Shown here: piece by piece, positions 31,872-42,766 of the stretch
How positions within the stretch are numbered: the first letter of the stretch is position 1
How the letters are laid out: each line of letters starts with the position of its first letter
NCBI GenBank assembly: GCA_030407085.1
Contig: CM059582.1
Coordinates: 90,446,501 to 90,510,500, forward strand
Length of the DNA stretch: 64,000 nt
Reading direction: 5' to 3'
Source: Trichopria drosophilae
Lineage: Eukaryota > Arthropoda > Insecta > Hymenoptera > Diapriidae
Notes under the pieces: model-generated
The model's input: only the letters and a program-made list of their open reading frames with translations
Told to the model about the DNA's origin: nothing
Databases searched by the model: none
Made by a program: the position numbers and the translations under genes

Positions 31872-33370
31872 CTATAGTTTACTCGAATGGTAATTCTTTT
31901 CCGGATCGCTTGTTCGTCGACTAATAGCGTATACGAGGTGCAGCTTATTGTCTGTCTCTTTTTGCAAAAGCATCGCACCTAAACCCTGTATACTAGCGTC
32001 TGTATGCAGTTCGGTTTCTCGGTTTTCCATGAAAGGTTGAAGAACCGGTCCCTTCATTAATTCCTCTTTTAAGCTTTGAAATGCATTTTGTCCGCGCTCT
32101 CCCCACTTGAATGGAACATATTTTCGTAGCAAATTACTTAAGGGCTCCGCAATAGAGGCAAAATGTTTAACGAATCTTCTGAAGAAACTAGTTAAGCCGA
32201 GAAAACGTCTGATCTCGTGAGCGTTTCGAGGTTGCGGAAACTCAGCGATAGCCCGAATTTTCTCTTTTCCGGGTCGAATACCGTCGCTGGAAATTTCAAA
32301 TCCTAAATACTCAACCCGCGATTTAAGAAAATGACATTTCTCGAGTTTAATTGTGAACCCCGTTTTTCTAAGTGCTTCAAATACTAATATTAATCGATCC
32401 TTCAAATCAGACCAATTCCTACCCGGGATAAGGATATCATCGAAAAAGTAGAGAACAGTTTGATGTCGCAGGTCACTAAGAGCTCGATGCATAGCTTTCG
32501 CGAAATAGGCTGGCCCGTTCATCAATCCGAAAAACATACGCGTAAATTCTACCGTTTCGTCTGGCGTAATTATCGCTGTCTTATGTTGCGCGGATTCTGT
32601 GAGGGGTATATGTAAGTACCCGTGAGCAAGGTCAAGGGTAATGAACATGGTGTATTCGCCAATTTGAGCTAAATGCTCGTCGGCGTTTGACAAGGGAAAA
32701 TTTAATCTGATTGTTTGGTTATTCAATTTACGGAAATCAGCAACTAATCTATGCTCTCCCGATTTCTTTTTTACTAATAGTACAGGACTAGCATAAGGCG
32801 AGTCCGTATCAGTTACAATACCAGCATTTCGCCATTTACTTATAATACTTCGCCTAATTTCCCGTTCCTTGTTGCTTGCTCTGTAGGGTTTACAGGTTAC
32901 AGGATTACTGCCCACCTTTTCTAAAATATCCATCTCAATGTTATTCGCACAACCGATATCTGTCTCATCAACACTTATACAGTCTCGAAATTGATTAAGT
33001 ATATCTAATAGTTCGCAAATTACAAGAGTTGGTTGTTCTTCACACACGTTGACATGCTCCTGCAGGATGGGCTGTTGATTTGATTTCTTGACAAAATATA
33101 GCATGGGGTAAATATCCCCACGCTCGATCACCGTGTCCCGCCTAGCCACTGCTTGTGTCGGAGTCCAATTGCATAAGGGCAGATCATGCCTCACCGCGCC
33201 GGTAGAAACTTGGATGACGTTGACCGTAAGTGGGGGAAGTTCTTCATTCTCGTTAAGTTGAACAACTTCACGTTCGGATTGTATACTCTCAGGCCACTCT
33301 GCTATCTGGTTTTCATTGAAAGTCAACACTGATCCCACCTTGTGGTACTCGACGTATGGTAACTCTGTAA
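31872..33370 (-). pseudogene. GypB reverse transcriptase and RNase H start
   Basis: Motifs in order: YASPVLLVKKKSGE, LVADFRKLNNQT, FITLDLAHGYLHIPL (first Asp), MFFGLMNGPAYFAKAM, VLYFFDDILIPG (the YxDD box, here FFDD), LGFEISSDGI, then ELHTDASIQGLGAML, the first Asp of RNase H. The segment is entered from the protease by a 1-base frame change. It has no ATG of its own near the start. FFDD in place of the usual Y-x-D-D is a notable variant. The frame ends at the TAG at 31872-31874. Confidence 0.92.
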
Positions 33371-34873
33371 AAACGATCGTCCAATGATTAGGTCTGTTGC
33401 TTGTGTGTCATCGGGTACAACGCGGAATTGCAAATTATCTGCTTCTGCAGTATCAACAGTTAATTTAGCGCTAACAGTACCCGGTGAATATACCACAAAA
33501 TGAGACGGACCGAAACTCTTTAGTTCAACGGGATCACTCAATATGTCAAACTTGTACGAAAGGGCTACAGATTCCTTCATAGTACATTCGGAACTCCCCG
33601 TATCGACGAGAGCTCTCATATCTTGACCATTTACTTCGACCTTTTTCAAATAAGTGGAAATTGCCTTACCCTGGTTACCGATGAAATTCATCGTTCGGGG
33701 CCTACTCGTTGCGTTACCTAATTGACAGCTGTTTTGATGGTGCCCGGTTTGCTGACACCGAAGACATCGTAACTCACGTCGTGGTTCAGGGCAATCTCGC
33801 GAAAGGTGTCCTGCCCTGCTGCAATTATAACATTTCAGTTGTGGTCGAACATTTTGCATTTGTGTCATTGCACTGGTCCCTTGCTCTCTGAATTCTGCTC
33901 CACCTGTAGTAGCCGGTATGGACTTGGTCATTCGTCCCGGAAAGTCGAAACTGTTACGAATCTCCCGTGCCTCACACTCTCGCATTGCACGAAACTTCAC
34001 ATTTCGCTGTTGCAGAATGCGCTCCTGTGCTATTAAGTCGTGAAGCAATTCATCTAATGTATCGTGATCCTTTCCTGCTGCTGAAACCATCAAGTCCTTT
34101 GACAAAAAATAAGAAGTTACACTTTCTTTTCGCAATTGCACTCTATCTATCATTTTCGTGCAAAGCGTTGTTAAGCTTTCAGGACGAATAAATGTTCTGC
34201 GAAATGCATCTCGAAATGTAGCCCACGAATTAATTGTATGAGCGTTAGTCGAATACCAATCACGTGCTCCTTTTCGTAATTGCATAATGGCGGTTTCTAA
34301 TGCGAATGCTTCGGGCCACCTGTGAAGTATTTGCATCGTTTCCAAATTGTTCAACCATTCCGACGCTCGAACATCTTCAGGATCGCCCGTGAACTCTCTA
34401 ATATTTTTGCTTAAATCCGGCATCACATGATACGATGGCGGTCGACTAGCGTCACTTCTTGATCTACGCATTTCGGCCAACATTTGCATAATCATGTCGT
34501 CCTTACGCCGACCGTCTTCAATTAGAGCTCGAACACATGCTTGTAGGGAATCTCCCTCCTCTGGATAATACGTCCGGGAAGCACCTCGTGGCGTTCGGTT
34601 TTCCGACTGCTCGCGGAAAATCGTACGCGGTCGACTGCGATCGTTGCAGACGGGACGGTCCAAATTTTCGCGGCGTCGGTTTTGCTGGGGGGTAACCCCT
34701 CTTCCTCGCGAAGAGCGTCTTTCGAACATGGTTCCCTCGCTTGATCGTTCTGAACAAACATCCATAAAACTTTGATTTTGCACATTCCTTGCGAAATTTG
34801 AAGCTCCCTGATGACGTTCTTGGAATAAATTGAAAGTATCTTCCGTCAATTCCGGTTGGCCGCCGGTGGCCAT
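33323..34873 (-). CDS. GypB gag and protease N-terminal part (516 codons)
   Basis: The ATG at 34873 lies 45 bases inside the 5' LTR. An Arg/Ser-rich N-terminus is followed by a retrotransposon Gag domain (about residues 150-290: PDLSKNIREFTGDPED; ARDWYSTNAHTINSW). Two CCHC knuckles follow (CYNCSRAGHLSRDCP and CLRCQQTGHHQNSC), then an aspartic protease with ALVDTGSSECTM. The protease's ILG-like end (LIIGRSF) is followed by a T-run near 33370, after which the homologous sequence continues in the -1 frame into pol. Whether this is a mutation or a programmed shift is not settled. Confidence 0.88.
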   Translation of the reverse strand: MATGGQPELTEDTFNLFQERHQGASNFARNVQNQSFMDVCSERSSEGTMFERRSSRGRGVTPQQNRRRENLDRPVCNDRSRPRTIFREQSENRTPRGASRTYYPEEGDSLQACVRALIEDGRRKDDMIMQMLAEMRRSRSDASRPPSYHVMPDLSKNIREFTGDPEDVRASEWLNNLETMQILHRWPEAFALETAIMQLRKGARDWYSTNAHTINSWATFRDAFRRTFIRPESLTTLCTKMIDRVQLRKESVTSYFLSKDLMVSAAGKDHDTLDELLHDLIAQERILQQRNVKFRAMRECEAREIRNSFDFPGRMTKSIPATTGGAEFREQGTSAMTQMQNVRPQLKCYNCSRAGHLSRDCPEPRRELRCLRCQQTGHHQNSCQLGNATSRPRTMNFIGNQGKAISTYLKKVEVNGQDMRALVDTGSSECTMKESVALSYKFDILSDPVELKSFGPSHFVVYSPGTVSAKLTVDTAEADNLQFRVVPDDTQATDLIIGRSFLQSYHTSSTTRWDQC

Positions 34874-34918
34874 TTTCGTGGATATTGGATTGAAATCCTC
34901 TTGATCCCACTTCTGAAC

Positions 34919-35402
34919 TGTTAAGGCTCAAAAAACACTGAAGGCCCTAAATAAGAAATTACACTGTTTATTTAAAAAAAATGAATCCGTTCCATACAAG
35001 ACAATTGTTTCTCGCTCATTCGAAAGCGTCGGCACGCTCGCCTCACAACACCACGTGGCGCGTCGCATTTTCGTTCCGTAGTCGTTACTGTTTCCGCGGA
35101 GCCTTTACCGACCGAAATTCGCGATTACACAGAAACTCTCGACAAACAAACAAAACTGAATATCATATCCGATTGTCGGAAACTTATTCCGCCCGCTCTA
35201 GCGCAACCAAAAGAAATTTGCAACTTAGAAATCAAATAACGCGTGCGACCCTCTCGCCACCAGGCTCTGAGCCTCACTGCTTCTATATTGTACGGTTTCC
35301 TTCCCACTCTTGTTTACGTGTGCAACTAATTGTTAAATTATGTATACGAAAATAATATGTTCGTTTGTATATTAAATTAATGAGTCTATAGATTCTTTAA
35401 CA
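34919..35402 (-). repeat. GypB 5' LTR
   Basis: The 484-bp LTR runs TGTTAAGG to CTTTAACA. It is the promoter-bearing LTR of this minus-strand element, directly outside the gag leader. The adjacent minus-strand sequence GTTCAGAAGTGGGATCAAG is the likely primer-binding region; the primer tRNA is not identified. Confidence 0.92.
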
Positions 35403-35406
35403 TATA

Positions 35407-35884
35407 CGACTAAGGTCTAAAGTTCCAGATCCATTACACGATTTGTTTGAGCACAAAAAATCTGTGATTCAATGCGAACAAACTAAAATTGGAGGAAATG
35501 AAAAAAAAATGGCCAATATTTCAACGCTGGCGAAGTACATACATTGAGCCCGATACCAAAAATTTATGAAAACGGTAGCTATAATTTCCGAAATTCTTCT
35601 TTTCTTTATAAAATGGTTTCAATTTTTCTTTTTGTTTTTCGAAATCTTCATTCGCATCTATTTTGCTGCAGAACTTTTAACGAAGAAAGTCCAACGCTTC
35701 ACGAAATTTAATGAAAGGTTGATAACTTCATTTATTTCGTGAATTTGAATTTCGAATTTGATGCGAAGCAGTCACTTTTTTTGGGGCATTCAAGATCTGA
35801 ATTTCTAAATGAAGTTTGACTTTGTTTCTTTCGTTTTTGAGAAGCTGTGCGATTTCTTCCTCTGAAGATTAAAAAAGAAACTAG
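35407..35884. other. Unassigned sequence
   Basis: AT-rich with T-runs. No coding or repeat feature recognised. Confidence 0.4.
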
Positions 35885-36195
35885 TGTTGGCGTGGTGCCT
35901 CGCGCGCTTTGCTCGCTCAGAAACTTCAATTATATTATAAAATTATATTGATATTTGGGGGTCCAATCATATTTAGGTCCAAGTGGCTTCGATAGATATG
36001 TTACAACAATATAGTGCTTCTTATATACATGAACATTGAAAATGAGCATTTTCAAAACTTCGACCCCGACAACAGGCAAGCCGAAGTATTAATAAATAAA
36101 AGTTGCAAAACACTTACTTCATACACTTGTATTGTAGACTATTTGATGCATATTACATGTTTTCTGTGTTTTACTAATTACTGTCTGTATCATTA
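35885..36195 (-). repeat. Dispersed repeat D2, second copy
   Basis: TTGGCGTGGTGCCTCGC through ATTTAGGTCCAAGTGGCTTC to TGTATTGTAGACTATTTG is the reverse complement of 11746-12175 with indels. It ends about ten bases before the mariner-type TIR tip at 36206. Confidence 0.8.
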
Positions 36196-36205
36196 TGATC
36201 TTATA

Positions 36206-36834
36206 CAGGGTGGCCGATTTATCTGAAGACATAGAAATATCTCGAGAACTATGCACAGAATCAAAGAAGGTGTGGGATGAAAGTTGTTCGACACGAAGGG
36301 GGACATCCAGTGATAATGAAATCAACCCTCTCCCCTCCCCCTGAGGGAGGGCGGAGGGGTGACAATAAAACTTAAATAGGGACCCCCCATTTTTTATTGT
36401 AGATTTGGATTCCTCGGAAAAAAGTGCACCCATTTGATCGACGAGTTTTTGCGTTTTGGTTCGATGATAAAAATGAAAATTTGTAAAATATCATTACAAA
36501 TTGAGAATGTCACCAGAATTCGTTTCAGATCAAAGAAAGTAAAGTAGACGTATTTCATATTTTTAAAAATGATATGTAATGACTCCTAATTTATCCCCCA
36601 CCTTCACTTTCTCGGTGTGTAACGGGGAATACTTTCAAGTCTTCAATGTGAAGCCCTATTATCAATCGTTGATCCTTCTGACAAATTGATCAGATGACAG
36701 CTACAGATAATTGATTTGCCGCAAGGAGATCTCCAGGCCTGCTAGTTAGTACTTTTAAATCGCCGCAATACACTGAGAGGCCGACTTCATTGAAATTTAG
36801 TATTATTTTACCAAATTTTAATATTTTTTATATT
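36206..36834 (+). repeat. Mar2 left TIR and subterminal region
   Basis: TIR tip, CTCGAGAACTATGCACAG, a CCCTCCCC/GGAGGG hairpin, TTATTGTAGATTTGG, then a subterminal block containing AAAGTAGACGTATTTCAT that recurs inverted near 47690-47710. The entire interval to 36954 is repeated at 61905-62653 with about one difference. Confidence 0.85.
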
Positions 36835-37240
36835 AAGGGGAGAAAACTAAGTAAAATGATAAAAAAAATCTAAATTTTTTTTATTTCATATTTCGAAAGT
36901 ATAACATCTTGAGAGTATTCTGGCAAACGGAAAAGTCGAAATTCGAAATATTTACGGAGCTATCGCCCATTATCGAGACGCACCTGGAACGCCGGGAGCG
37001 TACCGGAAGCGCTTGGGGCAAAACTGGTTGAGGTCAGGTCGTCAAGAGACAAAATAAATTTGGCAACTGTGGGCAGAGTAAGCATTCTTTGTCAACACCT
37101 TTGTAGAACGCTTCTCTATCGTATACACATGTATATAGTACGTAGCTGTATAGGTATGTGAAACTAACGTCGCGCAAGCAACAGAGTCAGTTCGGCTCGA
37201 AAGTTTCACGTGTGCAGTCGAATTTATATTTGAATTTAAA

Positions 37241-38279
37241 ATGCCAAACTATCGTAAAGGATCGCGAGGTAACATCGCTCGAAACCGTCCTAAGAAAAAA
37301 CATTTTCAAGGGAATCAATTGCAGACAGCGGTGAAAAATTCGATATGAATTCAAGTGACGATGGTGTGAGTGCAAGTGCAAAAAAATTGAAGACTGCCAC
37401 CAGTGAAGATATCTGTACGAATCCTTTGCACACGTACAGAATTATTGACTTTTTTACTGTTTTTATTGCTCTGTCAGAAATTTTGATTTGTTCGACGTGC
37501 AAGCAAAAAGTACATTTTGAAGAATCAGGGCAGAGAGGACTCGGTTTCAAAATTGTCGTTATATGTCGCTGCGGTAGTAGACAAATAAATTCAGGACCTT
37601 TTGTTTCTAATGGTAACGAAATAAATCGAAGAATAGTGTTAGCCATGAGATTGTTCGGCGTCGCAAGAGAAGGAATAAATATATTTTGTAATCTTATGGA
37701 CATATGCAGTGGGTTGAGCCAAAGCAGTTACACTAACATCATCGAACATATTCTTACAGCTTGTAAGTCGGCATTCGATATTTTATCCAAAAAAGCTGTT
37801 AAAGAAGAGATTGAAAAAAATGTCGAGCACGGAAGAGAAGAAAAAAATCTCGAAGTTTGTGGTGACGTCTCGTGGAAAAAGCGTGGATTTCAGTCATTGT
37901 ACGGTGTTACAACGCTCTTCGGCTACTATACCGGCAAAGTGTAAAAAGCGACTTAGTTGTAAAAAGCAGTTATTGCCATAGTTGTACGTTCCGGAACAAG
38001 AAAACTCATACTGAAGAATATCGTAAATGATATGAAGATCACGAAGAAGAATACATGCAGAATCACGAAGGTAGCTCCGGAAAAATGGAAGTTGATTCGA
38101 TGAAAGAAATGTTTTCGAGATCGGAAGAGAATTTCGGCGGGAAATATGGTAATTACATCGGTGATGGGGACTCAAAAACTTTCAAGGCCATACTTGAATT
38201 ATATCCTTATGGTGACGAGTTGACTGTTGTAAAAAGTGAGTGTATCAGTCACGTCAAGAATAGAATGTACAATAGACTC
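37241..38279 (+). pseudogene. MULE copy 2 transposase, 5' part
   Basis: The ATG at 37241 opens a basic N-terminus (MPNYRKGSRG; RPKKKHF) that stops at 37346. The main frame continues 37345-37944 with Cys pairs (CSTCKQK and CRCG), NRRIVLAMRLFGVAREG, and the first catalytic motif GDVSWKKRGF. After stops around 37942-37957 and a TGA near 38028, the homologous frame resumes with NHEGSSGKMEVD and the second-Asp motif IGDGDSKTF. It ends at the BEL insertion (GACTC, 38275-38279). Catalytic residues are retained, so damage is limited to a few frame lesions plus the insertion. Confidence 0.87.
38275..38279. other. BEL target duplication, left (GACTC)
   Basis: The same five bases follow the 3' LTR at 43506-43510. 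A 5-bp duplication is usual for BEL/Pao elements. Confidence 0.92.
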
Positions 38280-38721
38280 TGATGCGTTTTGCAATTCGCG
38301 CGAATCACCAACTTTCCGCAATTTTGACGCGACCCGATGGTGTCGCCCTCTTTTACTCGGAATCGCGAATCGGAGTTGCGCGTTCTCCCGCGCTCTCTTT
38401 AAGCAGCGTGGTTACCGTGTAACACGTTTTCCGGCGGACCGACAGTCACAGCTCATCCATCAAAACCGCAACCACGCGAATGAACCGTTTTTTTCGATTA
38501 GGCATCGCGAATTCAGTTTTCCGATATTCTAACCGGTAACTGTGGTTTCTACGAACTCAGCGCAACATTGCTCTTTTGTGAATTCTTATGTGTTATAGTG
38601 AGAGCCTTGAAGGAAATTAAAAGTGCTGCTCAAATCCTAATCCAGTGTCATTATTGTGAGACCCTCATCTCATACCGTGAGTCGGTTGGGGAGGCCTGAG
38701 ACCTTTATGCATAAACGAACA
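38280..38721 (+). repeat. BEL 5' LTR
   Basis: The 442-bp LTR runs TGATGCGTTTTG to AACGAACA. It differs from the 3' LTR at four positions, one of them in the third base (TGA versus TGT). Confidence 0.95.
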
Positions 38722-39541
38722 AAAGATTGGCGATCCTGCCAGGATTACTCGTCGCCTCACGGATTTCTTCTGGATAAAATCTGGACTAAGGGATAAACAT
38801 CAATTCGCATAGAGTGCAGTGACAGTGTTGTACGGGCTGTGAAGATTTCCTATAGATAAAACGGAAATCAACAACTAATCGAAAAATTCCAATTTCGATT
38901 TTTCACCGCATGGCCGTGGATGACGCAATCAATCGTCCCCCACCGCCCCACCAGCAGCTTGGTCTCCAAGTTGGGATCATCGCGCAGACGCCGCCTTCTC
39001 CTTCGCCCCACCGACGAAGCCAAGAAGCCGATCACGCGTAGAGGAGAAGCAGCCAGGCCGCCCCGCCAGCAACGCCGCGCAGCCTGCCCCTCTCCGTCGC
39101 ATCGGGACTCAAGTTCCTCCTTCGCCACACCGAAGCCTTGCTCCGCCGCTGCCTCCGGTGACGCTCCAGGGCGCCGTAGTAGGACGACGCTCGGGCATTA
39201 GGAAGCCGAACTCAGCCTTCGGATGCGTTACGTACACCGTAAAAATCGAGTTCTATTTAATACAAACATTTTGAAAATTTTGGTGACGTATTTTGAATAC
39301 ATTTTTTCGAACAATTTCCTTTAATACTAGCTTGTTAAACGTCGATTCAATAACTAACCTGTCAATACTGTTCGGTTAACTTCGTTTGTTGACATTCGGT
39401 CAAGTGACAGTCAACTGACAGATACTCCGACATTGACAGCTTGTCAGCTATAAATCATTTTGTACTTTGATGCACTTATTGTTCGGCGCTCGACGTCGAC
39501 GTTCATTTTTATCGTCGTCATCGTTCGAATTCTCGTCCACC
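38722..39541 (+). other. BEL 5' leader and primer-binding region
   Basis: AAAGATTGGCGATCCTGCC directly follows the 5' LTR and is the likely primer-binding site; the tRNA is not identified. The rest is a long untranslated leader. The Arg/Pro-rich open frames at 38868-39201 look like composition artefacts. Confidence 0.6.
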
Positions 39542-42500
39542 ATGACTGGCGATGCTGAGCAGCATGAATTTGATGACCTTATTTCTTTACAGACAGCAAA
39601 TTTTGCAAGCATCATCCGCACCCAGGAGAACCTACCTCCACCCGATGAACGGACCGCAGCCAAACTCAAGGTGCATCGAAATTATCTGACAACGATTTGG
39701 TCCGAATGCCGCCAGACACACTCTCGTCTCCTACCTTCAGCTACGGGCATCGGCAGTCGACATCCTTACTTTGCAGAGAAGCAATTCGCCACGCATGAAG
39801 CCGCTTATCTCGCTGTGCTAGGTGACATTGAGGAAGCTCTAGAGACCATGCCGCTGTCAACCTCGACAATGGCGCCGGACGCGGCTGACACATTTGCAGT
39901 AACTGCTCAACAGCGCAATCAACGAACAACATCGCATCTGCCCCGCATCGATCTGCCCAAATTTCAAGGCGACTACGACAAATGGACTTCGTATGCTGAT
40001 TTATTCACCTCCATGATCGTAAATGATCCGTCAATCGACAACGTCCGCAAACTTCATTATTTGAAGACGTCCTTGTCCGGTGAACCGTTGTCTATGATTG
40101 ACCATTTACCATCAACGAATGATAATTTTCGTATAGCATGGAATGCCCTTAAGGCACATTTTTCGAATAATCGCTGTATAGTTGATAAGTATTTACAATC
40201 CTTATTTGACATTCCGGTCATTAAAAAGGAATCGGCTCAAAGTTTGCGTGAGCTCCATCATAAACTTGTTGCGATTTTAGGTGCGTTAACTTCGCTTGGG
40301 TACGTGATCGAGCAATGGGATCCGCTGTTGGTACACATGACAGTGAACAAACTCGATCCGGAGACGAGGAAAGCCCGGTCACTTAACATCGGGTCGTCAC
40401 TCGAATATCCGACCTTCAATGAACTGAAGGAGTTTATCTTAAGTCGAGCTCGCGGATTGCAGGGAGCTGAGAACTCTGCAAGACAACACTCTGGATCCAG
40501 TTTGACTACAGCGGCTTCCAACGCCTCGAAACCGTGCACTCGAACCAAAGCACAGGTACAATCGTTCGTCACTTCTCCTACTACGCGTTCATGTTTAGCT
40601 TGTTCGGGAAATCACGCGCTTTATCAGTGCAAACGATTTAAAACTATGCCGCTCTTCGAACGGGCGGAGTTCGTTAAACGTCATCGGTTGTGTAATAACT
40701 GCTTGAATTCACACGCAGGCGTTAGTTGTTCAAGTAAATTCACGTGTTTTATATGTAAACGCGCTCACCATACGCTGCTGCATCGAGAGCAGAGTAGTGG
40801 GTCGACTAATTCGGCAAAGCCTGAGCTCCCCAACGCAGCGGGATCTGCTTTACCTTCCGATGTCGCAAGGGTCGATGAATCAAACGCTATATTGACACAT
40901 TGCGCATCGAATCAACCAATTCAGGCATCGAGTATCTTGTTAGCTACCGCGCTTGTTAATGTTCAATCCGCGAACGGGAAACTCCTTCGGGTACGAGCCC
41001 TCCTGGACCAGGGTTCAATGTGGACCTTCGTTTCGGAAAATCTAGCTCGGGCGCTGCATGCTCGTACGATCCGGGTCTTCACGACGATATCAGGGATCGG
41101 GGGAACGACCGCTGGTTCGTCCAACGAAGCGGTTCATATTAAAATAACGCCGCGTACAGCTACTTCGCCTTCGTTTCAGACGAACGCACTCGTAATGAAG
41201 ACCCTCACCGCGTATATACCCTCGTCGAAATGCGACCTGGCGAAGTGGACGTCCTTAGCTGGCCTTCCGCTCGCTGATGATCCAGGTAGCACCGAACCGA
41301 TACAACTTATCATCGGCTCTGACCTTTACGGGTCCATTCTTCGAGACGGTCTCATTCAAGGTCCTCCTGGGCATCCGACCGCCCAAAACTCCGCGTTCGG
41401 GTGGATATTATCGGGACGGACTCTCACTCCATCCATGGTCCCCACCATGCATACTTTTACGCATCATTGCGCCGATCTAAAGACTTTAGACTCCGCGCTT
41501 CGAAAGTTTTGGGAAACCGAGGAACTACCAGACGTAAAGTCCCTTTCTCGCGAAGATCAAATGTGCGAAAGTCACTTTAAAGAGACGCACACTCGCGACA
41601 CCACCGGACGCTATACGGTCCGTTTACCATTCCGCGATGACGTGGAAACGCCGATCGGCGACACGAAAAATATAGCGTTACGTGCTTTTGCCTATCTCGA
41701 AAAGAGACTTATTCGTCATCCTGACGACTCGCAAGCTTACCGGGAGTTTCTTAAAGATTACGAAGCACAAGGACATATGACTCGCGTCGTATCCACCTCG
41801 GGTTCGGCACCGATCGTTTATCTACCTCATCATGGGGTCAAAAAGGCTTCTAGTGAAACCACAAAATTACGAGTGGTGTTTAATGCTTCGCTCAAATCAT
41901 CTTCGTCCATGTCCTTGAATGACCTCTTATGTACAGGTCCAAAGCTCCAAGCCGAATTGAGTGACATCCTGTTACAATGGCGCACATACAGATTCGTGCT
42001 CTGTGCGGATGTCACCCAAATGTATCGCCAAATCTGGGTTGATCAATGCGATCGAGACTTTCAGCGAATCGTATGGCGGTATGACTCCACGGCTACTCTC
42101 TCGGAATATCAGCTCAACACCGTGACCTTCGGAGTTGCTTGCGCACCTTATTTAGCGCTCCGGGTACTCCAACAACTCAGCGAAGATGAGGGTCATCGGT
42201 TTCCACAGGGAGCTGAAATTCTTCGAAAGTGTCTTTACGTGGACGACTGCCTTTTTGGAGCGCACGATATTGAATCTGCCCGGGAAAATCGCGAGCAACT
42301 TATAGCAATTCTAGGCGCAGGATGTTTTACCCTCCGCAAATGGGCTAGCAATGCCTCAGAATTGCTCGCTGATATCGATCCGTCTAACCATGGTATTGCT
42401 GGGGTTAAGACACTTCATGACTCAGAAGGGATCAAGGTTTTAGGGGTTTTCTGGAACCCTACTCGCGACGCGTTTCAAGTTTCGATACACATGGATTCTC

Positions 42501-42766
42501 CTCAGGTATTGACGAAACGTTCGCTCTTATCAACCATCGCTCGTCTTTACGATCCATTAGGCTGGGTGTCGCCCGTCGTAGTAACTGTTAAAATCATGAT
42601 GCAGAAACTTTGGTTATTGAAACTCGACTGGGACGACCCTCTGCCTCAGGATATATGCGAGCGCTGGAATCGCTTTACCGACTCATTTCCTGCGCTGAAC
42701 AATTTCAGTATTCCGCGTTGGACTGGCCAAGACGCCAATACTGCTATGAGCGAATGGTGTCCGTAG
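39542..42766 (+). CDS. BEL/Pao gag-protease-RT polyprotein (C-terminally truncated)
   Basis: The ATG at 39542 (CCACCATGAC context) is preferred to one 75 bases upstream. It gives about 1074 residues. Numbered from the ATG: a DUF1759-type gag domain (about 125-320: LPRIDLPKFQGDYDKWTSY); Cys/His knuckles (CLACSGNHALYQC, CNNCLNSHAGVSC, CFICKRAHHTLLH); a DUF1758 aspartic protease with ALLDQGSMWTFVSE; a reverse transcriptase with LCADVTQMYRQIWV and the box CLYVDDCLFG; and a Peptidase_A17-type region (LYDPLGWVSPVV). It ends after NTAMSEWCP at the deletion junction. RNase H and integrase are absent, so it could not insert itself unaided. Confidence 0.93.
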   Translation: MTGDAEQHEFDDLISLQTANFASIIRTQENLPPPDERTAAKLKVHRNYLTTIWSECRQTHSRLLPSATGIGSRHPYFAEKQFATHEAAYLAVLGDIEEALETMPLSTSTMAPDAADTFAVTAQQRNQRTTSHLPRIDLPKFQGDYDKWTSYADLFTSMIVNDPSIDNVRKLHYLKTSLSGEPLSMIDHLPSTNDNFRIAWNALKAHFSNNRCIVDKYLQSLFDIPVIKKESAQSLRELHHKLVAILGALTSLGYVIEQWDPLLVHMTVNKLDPETRKARSLNIGSSLEYPTFNELKEFILSRARGLQGAENSARQHSGSSLTTAASNASKPCTRTKAQVQSFVTSPTTRSCLACSGNHALYQCKRFKTMPLFERAEFVKRHRLCNNCLNSHAGVSCSSKFTCFICKRAHHTLLHREQSSGSTNSAKPELPNAAGSALPSDVARVDESNAILTHCASNQPIQASSILLATALVNVQSANGKLLRVRALLDQGSMWTFVSENLARALHARTIRVFTTISGIGGTTAGSSNEAVHIKITPRTATSPSFQTNALVMKTLTAYIPSSKCDLAKWTSLAGLPLADDPGSTEPIQLIIGSDLYGSILRDGLIQGPPGHPTAQNSAFGWILSGRTLTPSMVPTMHTFTHHCADLKTLDSALRKFWETEELPDVKSLSREDQMCESHFKETHTRDTTGRYTVRLPFRDDVETPIGDTKNIALRAFAYLEKRLIRHPDDSQAYREFLKDYEAQGHMTRVVSTSGSAPIVYLPHHGVKKASSETTKLRVVFNASLKSSSSMSLNDLLCTGPKLQAELSDILLQWRTYRFVLCADVTQMYRQIWVDQCDRDFQRIVWRYDSTATLSEYQLNTVTFGVACAPYLALRVLQQLSEDEGHRFPQGAEILRKCLYVDDCLFGAHDIESARENREQLIAILGAGCFTLRKWASNASELLADIDPSNHGIAGVKTLHDSEGIKVLGVFWNPTRDAFQVSIHMDSPQVLTKRSLLSTIARLYDPLGWVSPVVVTVKIMMQKLWLLKLDWDDPLPQDICERWNRFTDSFPALNNFSIPRWTGQDANTAMSEWCP

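Larger units (their letters stand above)
29641..35406 (-). mobile_element. GypB: Ty3/Gypsy element with both LTRs and TATA duplication
   Basis: LTRs at 29645-30126 and 34919-35402 flank a minus-strand gag-pol. The 4-bp duplication TATA lies at 29641-29644 and 35403-35406. The order gag, protease, reverse transcriptase, RNase H, integrase is Gypsy-type. Coding damage: one nonsense codon (31872-31874), a frame change near 31690, another near 30920, and a 1-base shift at a T-run near 33370 inside the protease. The LTRs differ at about eight positions plus a 2-base indel, so the insertion is fairly young although no longer coding-competent. Confidence 0.93.

Noticed and set aside
38868..39201. 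Arg/Pro-rich frames in the BEL leader
   Set aside because: GC-rich composition artefact upstream of the polyprotein ATG, on both strands.
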